DNA of 64,000 bases. Origin: Tetrapyrgos nigripes. Taxonomy: Eukaryota; Basidiomycota; Agaricomycetes; Agaricales; Campanellaceae. The first letter of the stretch is position 1. Each line of letters begins with the position of its first letter. Made by a program: the position numbers and the translations under genes. Under the pieces are notes generated by a model that made no database searches, was not told the origin of the DNA, and saw only the letters and a list, made by a program, of their open reading frames with translations. This document shows, in pieces, positions 51,066 through 62,626 of the stretch. Location of the stretch: NCBI GenBank assembly GCA_013368315.1, contig JAACJM010000242.1:1-64000 (forward strand). The letters are read 5' to 3'.

Positions 51066-53700
51066 TCAAGGAATCGAGGTTTCATTTGACGAACTAACAA
51101 CAGCTTCGGCAGGTGCTCCCTCCGAACCACCAGTACCCTGGGCCTCCGGTGCACTCTCACCTCCCGAACCACTAGTACCTTCCCCGGCGGCAGCTGCAGA
51201 ATCGGTACCCTTTGGTTTTTCTACCTTCTCTCCATCTGACTCATCTGCTGCAAAGGCAGACCAATCAATCTTCTTCAACACCTCCGCTCCCGAAACTCCA
51301 TCTGTAGTAGGGGCAACGGCATGACTAATTAATAGGTAAGCATAACGACAAGGCTGCAGAACTGGAAAGATACATACGAAGCATTGAGATACAGCTCATG
51401 CATGAGCTTATGATACCTCTGCTGGTTTCGGGCCTGAGCAGTATCCAGTAATTCAATAAAGGTGTCCCACTTTGCCTTGATGTTGACAGGAGGAAAGTCT
51501 TGCGGTTTAGATTTGGCGTGGTCCTTGAGAATAGCATGGATCTGAGGATGGGTCAGCAATCAAATTAATAATAAAAGTAAAACAAACATACAACACATCC
51601 AGCCATCGCCGCCATAGCCTAGGGTACCTCGAGCTCAAGAGGCTTTGATGGGATTGAAGAAACAAAGATATCAGCCTTTTTTGACTTCACTAATTTGGAA
51701 AACTTGGTGTTGCTGAAGAACACAGCGGCGAGGTACTTGTGCACAGCCGGCCCTGCAAAGGGTCGAAGGTAGTCGTAGCTGTCCTGCAGATGACATCCGG
51801 TCAGTTGCCTAAACCTCTTAAATTAAAAAAAGACTTGCCCCTTTGGTGGGATAAATATAGTCGGACTCCAGGACAAGCATCCTCGCAGCATCAATGCCCT
51901 CAAGGGAGTTTTCAATACCGAGTGCCAACAGAACTGTTGCTGCATATCCAGCCTTGAGCTGTGTACGCTCTAGAGAGATCCTATGACTGACCTGCACAAG
52001 AATGGTAAGATGAGACATGTGTGGAACAGATGAACAAAAAGAATACGCATGTAGGAGTATATCGGTTGCACATACTGAGCATGGTCACCATCTTCTAGAC
52101 GATGAGCAATGTCAAAAGGTCCACCGTAATCCAGCTCTTCGGCACTACGAATCAGACAAGCCAAGGAGAGTGCATTGAGCCCATCCATGTCTAGGCCACA
52201 ATGAGTAGTGTCGGTGACTAAGAGAAGGGTCCCTGTTTTCCAAGACCTGGAAATGGTGTTCTTGACTTCTCTGGACTGATTACTCAATCCGATATGGAAT
52301 GTACGAGCATGCAGAGCATGCGGTTTGTGAAGAATATTGGTGTGCTGTAGCCATGGAATGGCGGGAGCTGGCTGGTTCTGGGCAGCACTATCAGGATCAG
52401 GATGACTGGTGACAGTGGGGAGCAGGGGCTGATGCTGGCTGGCACTCAGAGGTTGTGTTTTCTGCAATATTTGCAGTGGTTACTACAGGAAGCTTACCAC
52501 CCAATTGTCCGAGTTAGTGTCAGCAAAGCAAAAAAAGACTGGTCACATACCTCCTGGGCCAATTTCTGCGCTTTTTTCTTGTTCACCTGCATGTTAATGA
52601 CCTCATGAGAAGAGTATAGGTTTTCTGAGCACCGAGAATACGAACCAAGTTTGAGACCAGTTGTGAGTCATCTTCAGATGCAAAATCTCCATCTGTGAAT
52701 CCAGAAGCGAAGCCTTCACCATCAGAGGTAGCTGGGACAGATGCTCCATTGTCGTCAATCAGCCCGAGATCAATGTTGTTGTCGCCGCCTACATCGTTGT
52801 TCGCTGAGAGGAGAAACGTGTTTGAGTTACCAAATGAGGCAAGTGTATTTTCCACGCACTATCAAAGGTGTTGGCCTTTGTTTTACCATGACTATTCTCG
52901 ACGAGCTGCACAGTCTACAGGTAGAAAGTTGTTATCACGGCTCAAGAAGACGTCAAAACATACATGCCTCTTCCCAAAAGAGCTCACCAACATCAAGGTC
53001 TCTGATCCGTTCATCTGCCATGTCCACATCCTCATCTTCATCCTTCTCGGACTCTTCATCATCACCATTCCGTTGCAACTGACGGCGACCAGCCTTAGAG
53101 GGTTCTTGAGGCTGGGTAGTTTCTGCTAATAGTTGGACAAAGATATAATGGCTGTTAGGTGAGTTCGATATTTGTGAAGTGAGACAGCACCTTTAGGATC
53201 TGACTCCTCATCTGAATCAGTCAAAACAGGTGCTCGTCCACCTAAAATGTCGTCAAAGATCACTACCTGTCCAAGGTCAAGTGAAATATGACTCACGTCG
53301 TGGAGGAATTTTCGACTGGATTGGCAGCGCAGCTTTAGCTTTAGCTGGTTGTGCAACCGTAGTAGCCGGCTGTGTGCCCTTGGCCTTGGCCTTAGTCTTT
53401 GTGCTCGGAGCAGGTGCCGTTGTTGAGCCATTTTTTTGAGGGTTGTTGTCCTTCTTGCGCTTGGTTGGAGGAACACTAGAGTTTGTCTGGGCTACAAGGT
53501 ATGTCAGATGGCGACACATTCTTTTTCGGACAAAATAATAATAATAACTCACCAACGTTTCCAGCTGCAACAGTTGCTGTGTTTGCGCGGCTACGCTTGG
53601 CTCTAGTTGCAATGCCAGCTGGCAGTTCTCTTGTTGCAGTAGCGTTTGAAGTATTGGTTGTTGGTTTGGAGGTCGCTGGTTTGATCTAAGCTCAAGGGTA
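51066..53700 (-). CDS. Uncharacterised multi-exon gene, 5' end truncated
   Basis: A chain of coding-like segments on the minus strand is separated by short introns with proper ends. In order from the 5' side: a Lys/Ala/Thr-rich basic region (53690-53295; AKRSRANTATVAAGN, STKTKAKAKGTQPATT), an acidic segment (GGRAPVLTDSDEESDPKG; DDEESEKDEDEDVDMADERI), an Asp/Gly-rich segment (52855-52640), and then a folded-looking core: HARTFHIGLSNQSREVKNTI, NALSLACLIRSAEELDYGG, RTQLKAGYAATVLLALGIEN, YLRPFAGPAVHKYLAAVFFS, WDTFIELLDTAQARNQQRYH. The last exon (51281-51066) is Ala/Gly/Ser-rich. The 5' end meets Plavaka sequence at ~53700 with no ATG. The layout recalls lineage-expanded mushroom families (DUF6532-like), but I cannot confirm the domain. 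Confidence 0.5.
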
Positions 53701-56372
53701 GTACTATCAATCCATGGGCGCCTTTTACCTCTCAAATGGACTGGGAAGTTGCACAATGGGCAAAGATGCGTGGGTCTGGATCAACGGCATTCTCAGATTT
53801 GCTTGCGATTGACGGGGTTAGTCTCTTTATCTTGCTAATATTACATGTATACGTGATTAACAATTTTTCTAGGTTGCTGAGGCTCTAGGGCTTTCATACC
53901 AGAATAGCAATGACTTGAATACAATTATCGACACTGATCTCCCCTCCCGTCGACCAGCATTTTCTCGTGCTGAAGTGGTCATTGGTGGTAAAGCATTTGA
54001 CCTGTTCAAACGTGACATACTGGAGTGCATTCGGGCACTTTACGGGAACCCCGAACACTGCCAATACATGTGCTTTGCACCCGAACGCCATTACGCTGAT
54101 ACCGATACAACTATCCGTCTCTATCATGACTTTCACACTGGTGACTGGTGGTGGTGTACACAGGTATGTATTACAGTTATTCTTCACTTACTCATACTGA
54201 CTTCCATTCTGCAGAAAGCACTAGAGAAGGATAAGCCCGGCGCAACAATCATACCAATCATCATCTCCAGTGACAAAACCCAGATCACCCTTTTCCGTAA
54301 CAAATCAGCTTATCCCGTTTACATGACTATTGGAAATCTGCCAAAGGAAATACGTCGCAAGCCTTCACAGCAAGGGCAAATCCTCCTTGCCTATCTTCCT
54401 ACCTCTCGACTAGAACATCTCACCAACAAAGCTCAACAACACCGAGCAGTGACCAACCTGTTCCATGCATGTATGTCCCATCTCGTTGGACCTCTGAAGG
54501 AAGCTGGGCTAGAGGGTGTGATTATGCAGAGTGGTGATGGTGTTTGGCGGCGTTGTCATCCAATTCTGGCGGCATACGTGGGAGACTATCCAGAACAGTG
54601 CCTAGTCACCACATGCTACTATGGAGACTGCCCCACCTGTCCAACGGAGAAAGATGACCTTGGTGCCTTCCCATGCTGCTGTCCACTGGAAAACCGAGGT
54701 TCACCATGCCTACATCACCATGGCCGTGATTACGAGGAAGCATTAGAGGCCGTACAGCAAACCATCGGGACTGACGCCTGGGTCCAGAGTTGTCTCGACG
54801 CCAACATCAAGCCTGTACAGCACCCATTCTGGGAGGAGTTGCCGTATGTATACCGACATTTTTCGGTCAATAACACCGGACATTCTCCACCAGCTGTACC
54901 AGGGTGTGATGAAACACCTCATTGCATGGCTAACGGACATATGTGGAGAGGATGAGATAGATGCACGTGTTCGTCGTCTGCCAGCTAGCCATGGTGTCCC
55001 CATATTTCACAAAGGCATTTCCACTTTGGCTCGGGTTAGCGGGGTAGAGCACAAGCAGATTTGCTTGTTTATACTCGGCATCATCACCAATATCCCAACC
55101 TCACCACACATCAATCCAATCGACTTCTCACTGCCACGCATGCCCTCATTGACTTCCTATATCTCGCTCGTTATCCTATACACTCAAAAGAGTCTCTACA
55201 AGCTCTTGAGAGCACGCTTTCAGTCTTCCATGACTATCAGGACATCTTTGTCGAGCTTGGTGCCAGGGAACATTTTAATCTTCCCAAACTTCATTTCCTC
55301 ACCCACTACCCTCGTGCAATTCGATTATTTGGGACGACCGACAACTATAACACCGAGACGACCGAGCGCCTGCACATTGACTTTGCAAAAAATGCATACC
55401 GTGCATCTAATCACAAGGACGAGTTTTCGCAGATGACGCGTTGGCTAGAGCGACGTGAAAAGATTATGTATCATGCTTCCTACGTTGCATGGAGAGCCAG
55501 CTATACTCCACCGTCCCTGACCGCTGACTCACCTGATAATGATGGAGAACGTTTTGACTTTCCTGGTGCTCGACAGTCTCTGATGGATCTTAAATGTTGC
55601 TATTCGCAAAAAATGACTCGCTTCCCAACAGTCACTTCCATCTCATTGGCCAAGCTCGAGACAAACTATGGCGTTCAGGGCTTTGTAACGGCTCTATCCC
55701 GTTTTGTCGTTCAGTACCGAAACCCAGCCTTTCGCACAGCTCAAATTGATGAGTATGCCAAATTTATTGTTCTTCCCTTCCGCACCCTTCCTATTTGGCA
55801 CAAAATCAAATTCGTCAACGTAGACCTTTATGGCAAAGAGACTCTTGACTCTGTCTCTGCCCATCCCTGCCGCATGAACAGGGAAGGGAAAGTTGTAAAA
55901 CCTCAACGGTTTGATCCAGTACTAGCGAGAGTCAAAGGAAGTGGGGACGACTATTCAATACAGGGTAAGAGGTTCTGGTTTTCTACCCCACGTTGTTACT
56001 GATATCACACTAGATACCTGTGTTGCCCGTGTCCGCGCAATCTTTTCATTGCCAAGTGATAAACTCGACACTCTGTTCCCTCCAAATTTGCCTCCTCCAG
56101 AACATCTCGCAGCCATAGAATGGTTCACCAAGTTTGGGAGGAAACCAGACCCCTTCACTGGTATGTATACTGTCCAGAAACAAGTTGATCGGAGCGGGAA
56201 TCCTTCTATCTCGGTGATACCTGTTGAGACAATCATTCGCAGTGTCCATTTATTTCCGAAATGGGGTGGGGCAGTGCCAGCAGAATGGACTAGCGAGACA
56301 GTACTAGATGATTGTCCTTCGTTCTTTGTTAGCTGCTTCAAAGATGATCCTACGTACTTCAATCTGACCTGA
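53697..56372 (+). pseudogene. Plavaka transposase, N-terminally truncated, two frameshifts
   Basis: The first exon lacks a start and begins within a conserved block (PFTSQMDWEVAQWAKMRGSG; STAFSDLLAIDG) followed by an intron 53818-53872 (GTTAGT...TCTAG). Then come VAEALGLSYQNSNDLN, CQYMCFAPERHYADTD, an intron in DWWWCTQ|KALEKDKPGA (54163 on), and the family hallmarks IIISSDKTQITLFRNKSAYP, GNLPKEIRRKPSQQGQ and SGDGVWRRCHPILAAYVGDY. A 1-nt shift near 54850 leads to DIFRSITPDILHQLYQGVMK. A second, near 55090-55115, leads to ALIDFLYLARYPIHS and LFGTTDNYNTETTERLHIDF. Intron 55965-56013 joins the last exon, stop at 56370. Plavaka belongs to the CMC/EnSpm (CACTA-like) DDE group. This copy cannot encode a full enzyme. 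Confidence 0.9.
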
Positions 56373-56789
56373 TAATACGGCGATTACATATAAACATACG
56401 TTGAAAAATGTTAAGGAAGATATAAAGTCAGATGGAGTACCTATTTTGGGGGCAAGCATGCCCGAGACCCCCCGAAATAGGTACCCCATGTGATCTGACA
56501 TCATCATTACATCATCTGTCAGCAGAGGTTTCTTCATCGATGAACTCGATGAGTTCTCTCGAGTACCTTTATGGCCCTTTGTACCGAGAATATTAAGCCT
56601 GAACGCCAACCTTTGGGAGCTTCTCAGTATGTCTTGTGCTATGACTCCGTCCAACTGAAACTGTCTTAATCTTCAACTCTTGGCAGGACAGCAAACCTCC
56701 CCAAAAATGAAGAACCCGAATTCATTCCATCATCAAGAACTCCGTCACTGTTACCGGACTGGCCCATAGCTGTAAATGTAGAGAAAAAG
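56373..56789. other. Spacer with a strong inverted repeat
   Basis: AGTACCTATTTTGGGGG (56434-56450) faces CCCCCCGAAATAGGTACC (56468-56485) with one mismatch and a ~17-nt loop. It lies ~60 bp after the Plavaka stop and could be a 3' hairpin or the edge of another repeat. A weak open frame on the plus strand (SMNSMSSLEYLYGPLYREY) precedes the next ORF. Confidence 0.5.
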
Positions 56790-57326
56790 GTGGATTCGGC
56801 TCTAGGGACTGATGATATTGTGATGTCGTGCGCAACATGCTACTCTTTTTTCATTGCTGGTCTACTCACTGTACAATCTGCTAGAGACACCACAGAGTCT
56901 GATTTTAGTGCTCAAGCTGACGACCCAAACAAGACACTTGTTGACCCTGAGGACGTGCAGGCCAATTTATCATTATTGAAATCAAAAGCCCCTCCCGCTC
57001 GTGAGTCCGCTTTTTTTGCTCTTTTTTTCTCACTGAACAGCATTGATAGGCATCCGCACTGCAACTCTGATCCGTAAGAGTAGAAGGTGACTCGTTCTAC
57101 AGAGGACCGACTGTTCTGGCAGGTCCGTGAACTTCAGCGGCTCTTGGACAACTTGGTGCGAACACATGCATCAACCAATGTTAGGCTCAGCGTAGTGACA
57201 CTGGAGAAAGAATTGGCTTTGCGGGAGCGAGATTTAGCACGTATGGAAAGGGATTCAGCGCAGCAGAAAGTCTCCGTGTTGGCCTCGCAGTTAGAAGCAG
57301 CTGTTGGTATACAAGATAACGTCTAG
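56790..57326 (+). CDS. Short coiled-coil ORFs, exon structure unclear
   Basis: Two adjacent open segments. The first (56790-57000; EDVQANLSLLKSKAPPA) ends at a good donor, C|GTGAGT. The second (57087-57326) is a strong coiled coil (FWQVRELQRLLDNLVRTHAS, LEKELALRERDLARMERDSA) ending IQDNV and TAG. The natural join through 57000-57050 (GTGAGT...GATAG) gives a TGA soon after, so either a second intron or a frameshift separates them. Function unknown. Position just after Plavaka suggests a linked or captured gene. Confidence 0.4.
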
Positions 57327-58442
57327 AACTTTTAGAATTAACTAAATTATTGACTATTACTCGTCCTTGAATACTATAGACAACGAGACCTCAGACGTAA
57401 AAATTCAAACCCAGAAGCGTTCAGTTGACAGTGCAATGGTAGACGCAAGAGATGCTATAGGCAAAGCCTCCCCCGTGTCTATGCCTTGCTATGCTTAAAA
57501 GTTAGGCTAACTTTCAGATAATATGATGCAAAATATATCAGGGAGACATAAATGTAAGCAATTCCAGCTAATGCTTCATAACTATGAGCCTGCTCTGTGA
57601 AATTTGATAATTCTCGATACTTCTATGAATATTACTGCCTTTTCAATAATTATTACAAGTTACAGATACATTACCCATGGACCGTTTCCCTGATGCTGGA
57701 GGTGTAGCGACTGCATAGCCTGAAGGGAGAAACGTCAGGGAGAACAGGTGCAGCTGGGTGGTGGAAGGAAACCAAGGCACGAAGACGCCTGTTAGCCAAA
57801 TTTGAACCAAAATGCACGTGATATTTGAACCAAAATGCACGTGATCGTACAACTCAATTGGCGGAGTTTGAATAGCTTTAGGGCAGGCATCAGGGACTAG
57901 TACCACCTGTAGTACTTGCTCTACCGTTAAGTACGTAGACTTATATTAATAATTTCGTGCGTATGAAAACTCATGGTTACGTCTCCTCAGGTTAAATAGG
58001 AGAGGAGTCAGAGCACATAAAGTAATTGTTGAGTAAATTATTGGGAATTTAACAAAAATTATCAGCAAGTTGTCAGTCTTCCGTTATCAAAAACACTGCA
58101 TAGATTTGAATGCAGATTTATTTGCCAAATGATGAGATACTGCGCAGAAACCTCAAATCAAGGAGGATAGCACCAATTAAACGAGAAGTTGCATACAGAA
58201 CATTACCAGTAAGTTCAAAGTAAGTTAGTGTGAATGTTGTGAATGCACAAAAAGTTAACAGGATGAGGAATGTCCAGGCATACGTTGTTTTTGGTATGTG
58301 AACATTTCTGATACCTCCTGGAAATCTACAGTATGTCACAATTACCATCCTGAATTTCTCCACAATATCACTAATTCCTCAGAAATTCTCACTAATGTAC
58401 CACAATTTGGTACAGATTCTGGATTACCAAAACTATGAGAGA
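57327..58442. other. Intergenic with a 23-bp exact tandem duplication
   Basis: TTTGAACCAAAATGCACGTG + ATA occurs twice in direct tandem (57801-57823, 57824-57846). A minus-strand ORF across it is not convincing. Otherwise AT-rich with no gene. Confidence 0.5.
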
Positions 58443-59222
58443 TTACTCTGAAGGTAGTACTTTATTATCTTTGGACGGTATTCCTGATGTCCCTTTGACG
58501 TTCTTCCATTTACTATAATCCACGACATCCCCCCCCTCCTTATCCTCCTTCTCCTTCTCCTCCTCCTTCTCCCTGCACGATGCCCACAATCCCATACCGC
58601 CTTTATTTGAATTCAGCAGACCAGGAGGAATCAACATCTGATCTAGTTGTTCAACACCGGCGATGATGGACATACGCAGGGTCTTGGCTGGATCCCAGGA
58701 GCTGTTGAGCCCCCTGATATATTTATCGATAAGATTGTGGTTGTTCCAGAGCTTTTCGCCGTTAAATTCGGCGGGGATCCAAGCTTTGGGGACGCGATCC
58801 AGAGCGTCAACATTGGCCAGAATGACGCAGTCCCTGAAGAGAAGAGTGAGTGCAAGTTAATATTAGTGAACTGGGAATTTGAGTTGATCTAGCTAATACG
58901 TACCAGTCCTTCGATCCACCAGGCCATTGACCAGGTCTCGGTGAGGTGTACGCGCCTATGCCGATCTGTGTCCCATGTTCATTTTCATCGTCGGTGATTG
59001 TTTCGGCTTTGTTGTATCGCTCGGCTTGTAGCTGTTGATAATGACATTCAGTATACAAACACGAAGCATATGGAGACGAAAGTCAAGCAAAAAAGCCATA
59101 CTTTGTTGACTGCGGTAGCCAATGATCACGTTCTGAACTGCATTGACGGGTGTGGGGGCGACTACAGCGTAGCTGGCAATGGCCAGGGCGTAGAAAACGA
59201 ACTTGAAGTTTGAGAACATCAT
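58443..59222 (-). CDS. Secreted protein of unknown function, 210 aa, three exons
   Basis: ATG at 59222. Residues 1-~28 (MMFSNFKFVFYALAIASYAV, then VAPTPVNA) form a signal peptide with an Ala-x-Ala cleavage site. Exon 1 59222-59102, exon 2 59024-58904, exon 3 58833-58443. Introns are 77 nt (GTATGG, acceptor ACAAG chosen because the stronger ACAG seven bases earlier breaks the frame) and 70 nt (GTACGT...TTCAG). The mature part has NVIIGYRSQQ, GTQIGIGAYTSPRPGQWPGG, DWDCVILANVDALDRVPKAW and RMSIIAGVEQLDQMLIPPGL, and a Glu/Lys-rich tail. I recognise the GYR...QIG-G-YTSP...KAWIP pattern from secreted proteins expanded in mushroom genomes, but I know no biochemical role for them. Confidence 0.75.
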
Positions 59223-59589
59223 TGTAAAGTGTTGGATGCAAGATAGACTGTTGTCCTTGGTAGAAAAGAGATAAGAGTGCGAATGCTAAAGATTTGGGGA
59301 GGAGGTCATCGAGTTTAAATACCAAAATCCTCGCCTTAGCAGTTTAAGAAAGGTGTTCCTTACTTTGTGTTCGATGGTCAGCCACGTATCAGTAGTTGAA
59401 ACATCATAACCATCAGCAAGCTGTTCAGCGAAAAGTATACCTATAGGAGGAAGTCGTTAACAACTCGAAGAGCATTACAGAAACGGATGTCAGTAGCAAG
59501 CTGCTGAGCAAATATATATGCCTATAGGAGAAAGTCGTTCATAAGTTATCCGTAGTTGGATGAAGTAGAGCTTGCATTCTGATTATCAG
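59223..59589. other. Upstream region of the secreted-protein gene with a two-copy ~80-bp repeat
   Basis: CAGCAAGCTGTTCAGCGAAA at 59413 and TAGCAAGCTGCTGAGCAAAT at 59493, each followed by CCTATAGGAG-AAGTCGTT. It lies ~190 bp upstream of the start codon. Confidence 0.55.
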
Positions 59590-59881
59590 CATACGCAGTA
59601 GGCTATGAGTGAATGTTAGTATGCAGCGAGTAGCACAGTGCCCCCTTGGGATTCGAAGAAGGTATAGCTATAACAGCAAGAGAGGGAGTCTCTCCTTAAC
59701 CTGAACTATGACTTCTACTATCGTCAATAGCATACGCAGTGAATGTTAGTATGCAGCGGACACGTAGGTGGTTGGAGTAGCACAGCCCCCCCTGGGGATT
59801 CGAAGAAGGTATAGCTATAACAGCAAAAGAGAGGGTCTCTGTCTCTCCTTAACCTGAACTATGACTTCCACTATCGTCAAT
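59590..59881. repeat. ~145-bp tandem duplication
   Basis: CATACGCAGT...GTGAATGTTAGTATGCAGCG...GATTCGAAGAAGGTATAGCT...CTTAACCTGAACTATGACTT...ATCGTCAATAG occurs at 59590-59730 and again at 59731-59881 with small indels. An ancient or recent unequal crossover. Confidence 0.85.
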
Positions 59882-60395
59882 AGCACCAATTCCTTGCTCT
59901 CGATCCTTTGCAGCGAGAGCTAGTACTGGGACTCGTTCAATGCCAACGAGGTCTCATTCAATGAAAACGGAACAGGCAGGGCGAGTCCATCACATCTCTC
60001 TTCTCTTCTTCAGGCTAACTAACAGAATGACTCCAAAGTATGTGATGCGTCTGGTGTTTGATGAGTCGCCGTATCCACGAAGAGATAATATGTAGGAACA
60101 CTGTATGCGTGAATTGTAGCGGATTCAGAAAATGCGAGCAAACTGAGGCGAAGCATAAGTGCTTAACATGGTCGTCGGTTCTCAGAGAGGACACATTATC
60201 AGCAGAGGAATCTAATCAGATTAATGTAGGGTGTCAGTGTCACAATCAGTATGTACTGAGCACTAGAGGTAATAAATGTCAGAGGTATAGCTATGTACAG
60301 TAGTGAACTGCGAACAAAGGATGAAAATGCATCAGCCACTTGAACCACTGCACAGAAACAAAATCCCACACGTACCTAGACTGGGCCAACTCTCC
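59882..60395. other. No firm gene
   Basis: An 81-codon plus-strand ORF (60058-60303) has a Cys-containing stretch but no further support. Otherwise non-coding. Confidence 0.3.
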
Positions 60396-61569
60396 TCATC
60401 CAATAATATCCCATCCACCCTTCTCCTTCCCACCCGCACTCAACCCAATACTCCTATCCCCGTCCTCCCTCTCCTTCATGGCCATCACCCACTCTCTCAT
60501 CCCCTCATCACTATGCACCTGCGACTCCAACACCACCTTCTCCAACGCTTCCCTAATCACCTTTACAATATCCTGCGCCGCCAACGCCGGTTGGTCCTTT
60601 GCTTCTTCCAACAACTCACGTACCTCTATAACCGCATCACGCATGATGATATGAAGACCGGTTTGAATACGATCACGCTCGCGGTCAAAGGTTTCTTGGA
60701 ATTCCAACTTTTTCTGTTCCTTTTCATTTTCCTTCACCAGCTTGACACTGGTTACCTACCAACCCTTCCCCCTTCCCCACCCTCTCCTTCTTCCACTCCT
60801 TCAACCTCCACCACCTCAAAATCCATCTCCAACTCCCCCAACCCTTTGAAAAACCTGTCGACCGCATCCGGCTCTGCGTACCCAGGTGTTACCAATAGTG
60901 GTTTACATATCCTCCCGAATAGCCCTACTGTAGACTTGTAATCCGATAAATCGACGGAGGGGAATTCGGAGGAAAGGATGGTTTGGACTTGGAGTAGAGC
61001 GGCTAGGAGGAGAATCATATCTTCCATATCTGTGAGGAGGTCGCTGAGAGCGGAGAGGGCGACGAGGAGGGAAACGGCGAGGGAACCTGTAGGGGAAGAC
61101 CAGCAGCGTCAGTCAACATACAGACACAAAACGAGTGAAGACCCACCAAAAACCAACCCCTTAATCTTCGAACGCGGCGTCCCATCTTTTCTGTACAACA
61201 TCCTCCTCCATATTTTGGATGACAACGGTAGAGAATCCGAGAGCGTTTGGCCATAGCTATGCGAAGGTATCTGAGAGGGCGCTTGTTGGTGTAACAGGCT
61301 CCTTGAGCTAAAATGTCTCGAGCCCAAGGGTAGGAATTGGCCCCGGTGTTGGTGTTGACACTGCTGCGCTACCGTAACCTCATTCCTCCACCCCGGCGCG
61401 TAGACATGGAGACAACATGGAGATGTTGAGAGCTGGATGACGACGCGGAGCGAAAGCTGTTCCTAAGGACTAGCTGAGCGGGAGTAACAGCACGGGAAGA
61501 AGGACAGGAGGATAAGGACAGAAAGCTTAGAGAGCCAGGACGAGAGAGTCTAAAGGGGGAGAAGGACAT
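60396..61569 (-). CDS. Mitochondrial-type membrane protein, at least three exons
   Basis: ATG at 61569 (MSFSPFRLSRPGSLSFLSLS). Exon 1 to 61373, intron 61372-61308 (GTAGCG...TTTTAG), exon 2 61307-61147, intron 61146-61087 (GTGGGT...ACAG), exon 3 from 61086. Phases agree. The first ~70 residues are Ser/Arg-rich with almost no acidic residues, as in mitochondrial presequences. RKDGTPRSKIKGLVFG is followed by hydrophobic SLAVSLLVALSALSDLL and MILLLAALLQVQTIL. Exon 3 reaches a TAA at 60752 after an acidic Gly/Glu run (230 aa). However, a coding-like charged segment in another frame continues to 60396 (KKLEFQETFDRERDRIQTGL, then QDIVKVIREALEKVV), so a small indel or an unseen intron in the Gly/Glu run is likely. 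Function unknown. Confidence 0.6.
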
Positions 61570-61701
61570 GCGTAAAAAAAATCCCCGACTCCGGACCGAA
61601 GGGACAGGAGGAGGGACGTGTCCCACCGATCGATCAACAAATTCGGGTTCTGAAAATTTAAACGGCGATTCCCGCATGAGGTCATTGTTTTCAGCGTTCC
61701 A

Positions 61702-62611
61702 TTGCCTTCTACACTTTACCACCATGACTCTCTCGCAATGCCTCGGTCTTGCTGCCAGCACATGCCCATTATTCCTTGCTCAACGTTGTCAGAGCTCTTG
61801 CAACTTTTGTCTGCTATCGACCTATTGCATCTCCACCAGCGTGTAGTAGACCATACAGCTCCGAACAAGCAATCTAAAATATTGAGAGCTTGTTTCAAAG
61901 CCGATGTTATTGCCGAAAAGCTACTTTATTCAGAGAATTTCATCTACAGCTTTCTTGTTTGCTCACGAATATGAAGCAAAGTGTCAAGTAATGGACCGCG
62001 CTTTTGGTGAGGGCTTTTGTCATCTGTTCGGTGAAAAGGTTTTATATTCAATGGTTCAGTCTGGGTGCTGTCAGAACCGATCAATTCATTCCGACTCCGG
62101 ATGTAACCAACAATCATCACAAATCCTAATTTTTGATCCCATTGATTTGTATCGACCGCAGTTTTTGGAGGAATGGGATTGGTGGCCTGAGTTTGAAGAC
62201 ATGGAGAGTAATGGTCCTATACTGCGGAGTGTTAATTGGTCAATTGCGTGGGCTGCTTTATGGTGCATGAGTGGAAATGTTTTTGGAGCTACGCTGCTAG
62301 TAGTGAGTACTAGTACTGTCAGGGTCCAGGGAACTTGCATATATGTCTGACCCAGTTTAACACCGTGACCGAATGACTTGATTTTCGAACCTCAACTTGA
62401 TGAACTGCTGCTGAGTTCAATTGGGCTTACAACGGAGTCAGGGACTGGCGCACAAGTTGCGCCGCTAAGAATCGATGATGTGTTTGATTTGTCAGCAGCA
62501 GACTCGGACAAGACCTTCTATGTGTCGGAGATGAAAATGTTGATGCCGGAAATCGGCTATTTCTGTAAGTTGCAAATCTCCGCAGGAAATCTGATGCCGA
62601 GGCCGGTCTGA
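61702..62611 (+). CDS. Uncharacterised ORF cluster, possibly F-box-like start
   Basis: Three overlapping segments of protein-like composition: 61735-61974 (TLSELLQLLSAIDLLHLHQR, reminiscent of an F-box helix), 61950-62350 (FAHEYEAKCQVMDRAFGEGF, DPIDLYRPQFLEEWDWWPEF, NWSIAWAALWCMSGNVFGAT) and 62378-62611 (LIDELL-like start, then DDVFDLSAADSDKTFYVSEM). GTGAGT at ~62300 and GTAAGT at ~62563 could be intron donors. The frames are not joined by splice sites that I can defend, so this may be one spliced gene or a decayed one. Confidence 0.35.
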
Positions 62612-62626
62612 TAGACTCACATCGTT

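Noticed and set aside
51066..53700. Firm DUF6532 assignment for the minus-strand gene
   Set aside because: Only the exon layout and general composition fit. I could not match a diagnostic block, so it is left uncharacterised.
58443..59222. ADP-ribosyltransferase-like reading of the secreted protein (GYR and YTSP motifs)
   Set aside because: Two short motifs without a clear catalytic Glu are not enough. Recorded only as unknown function.
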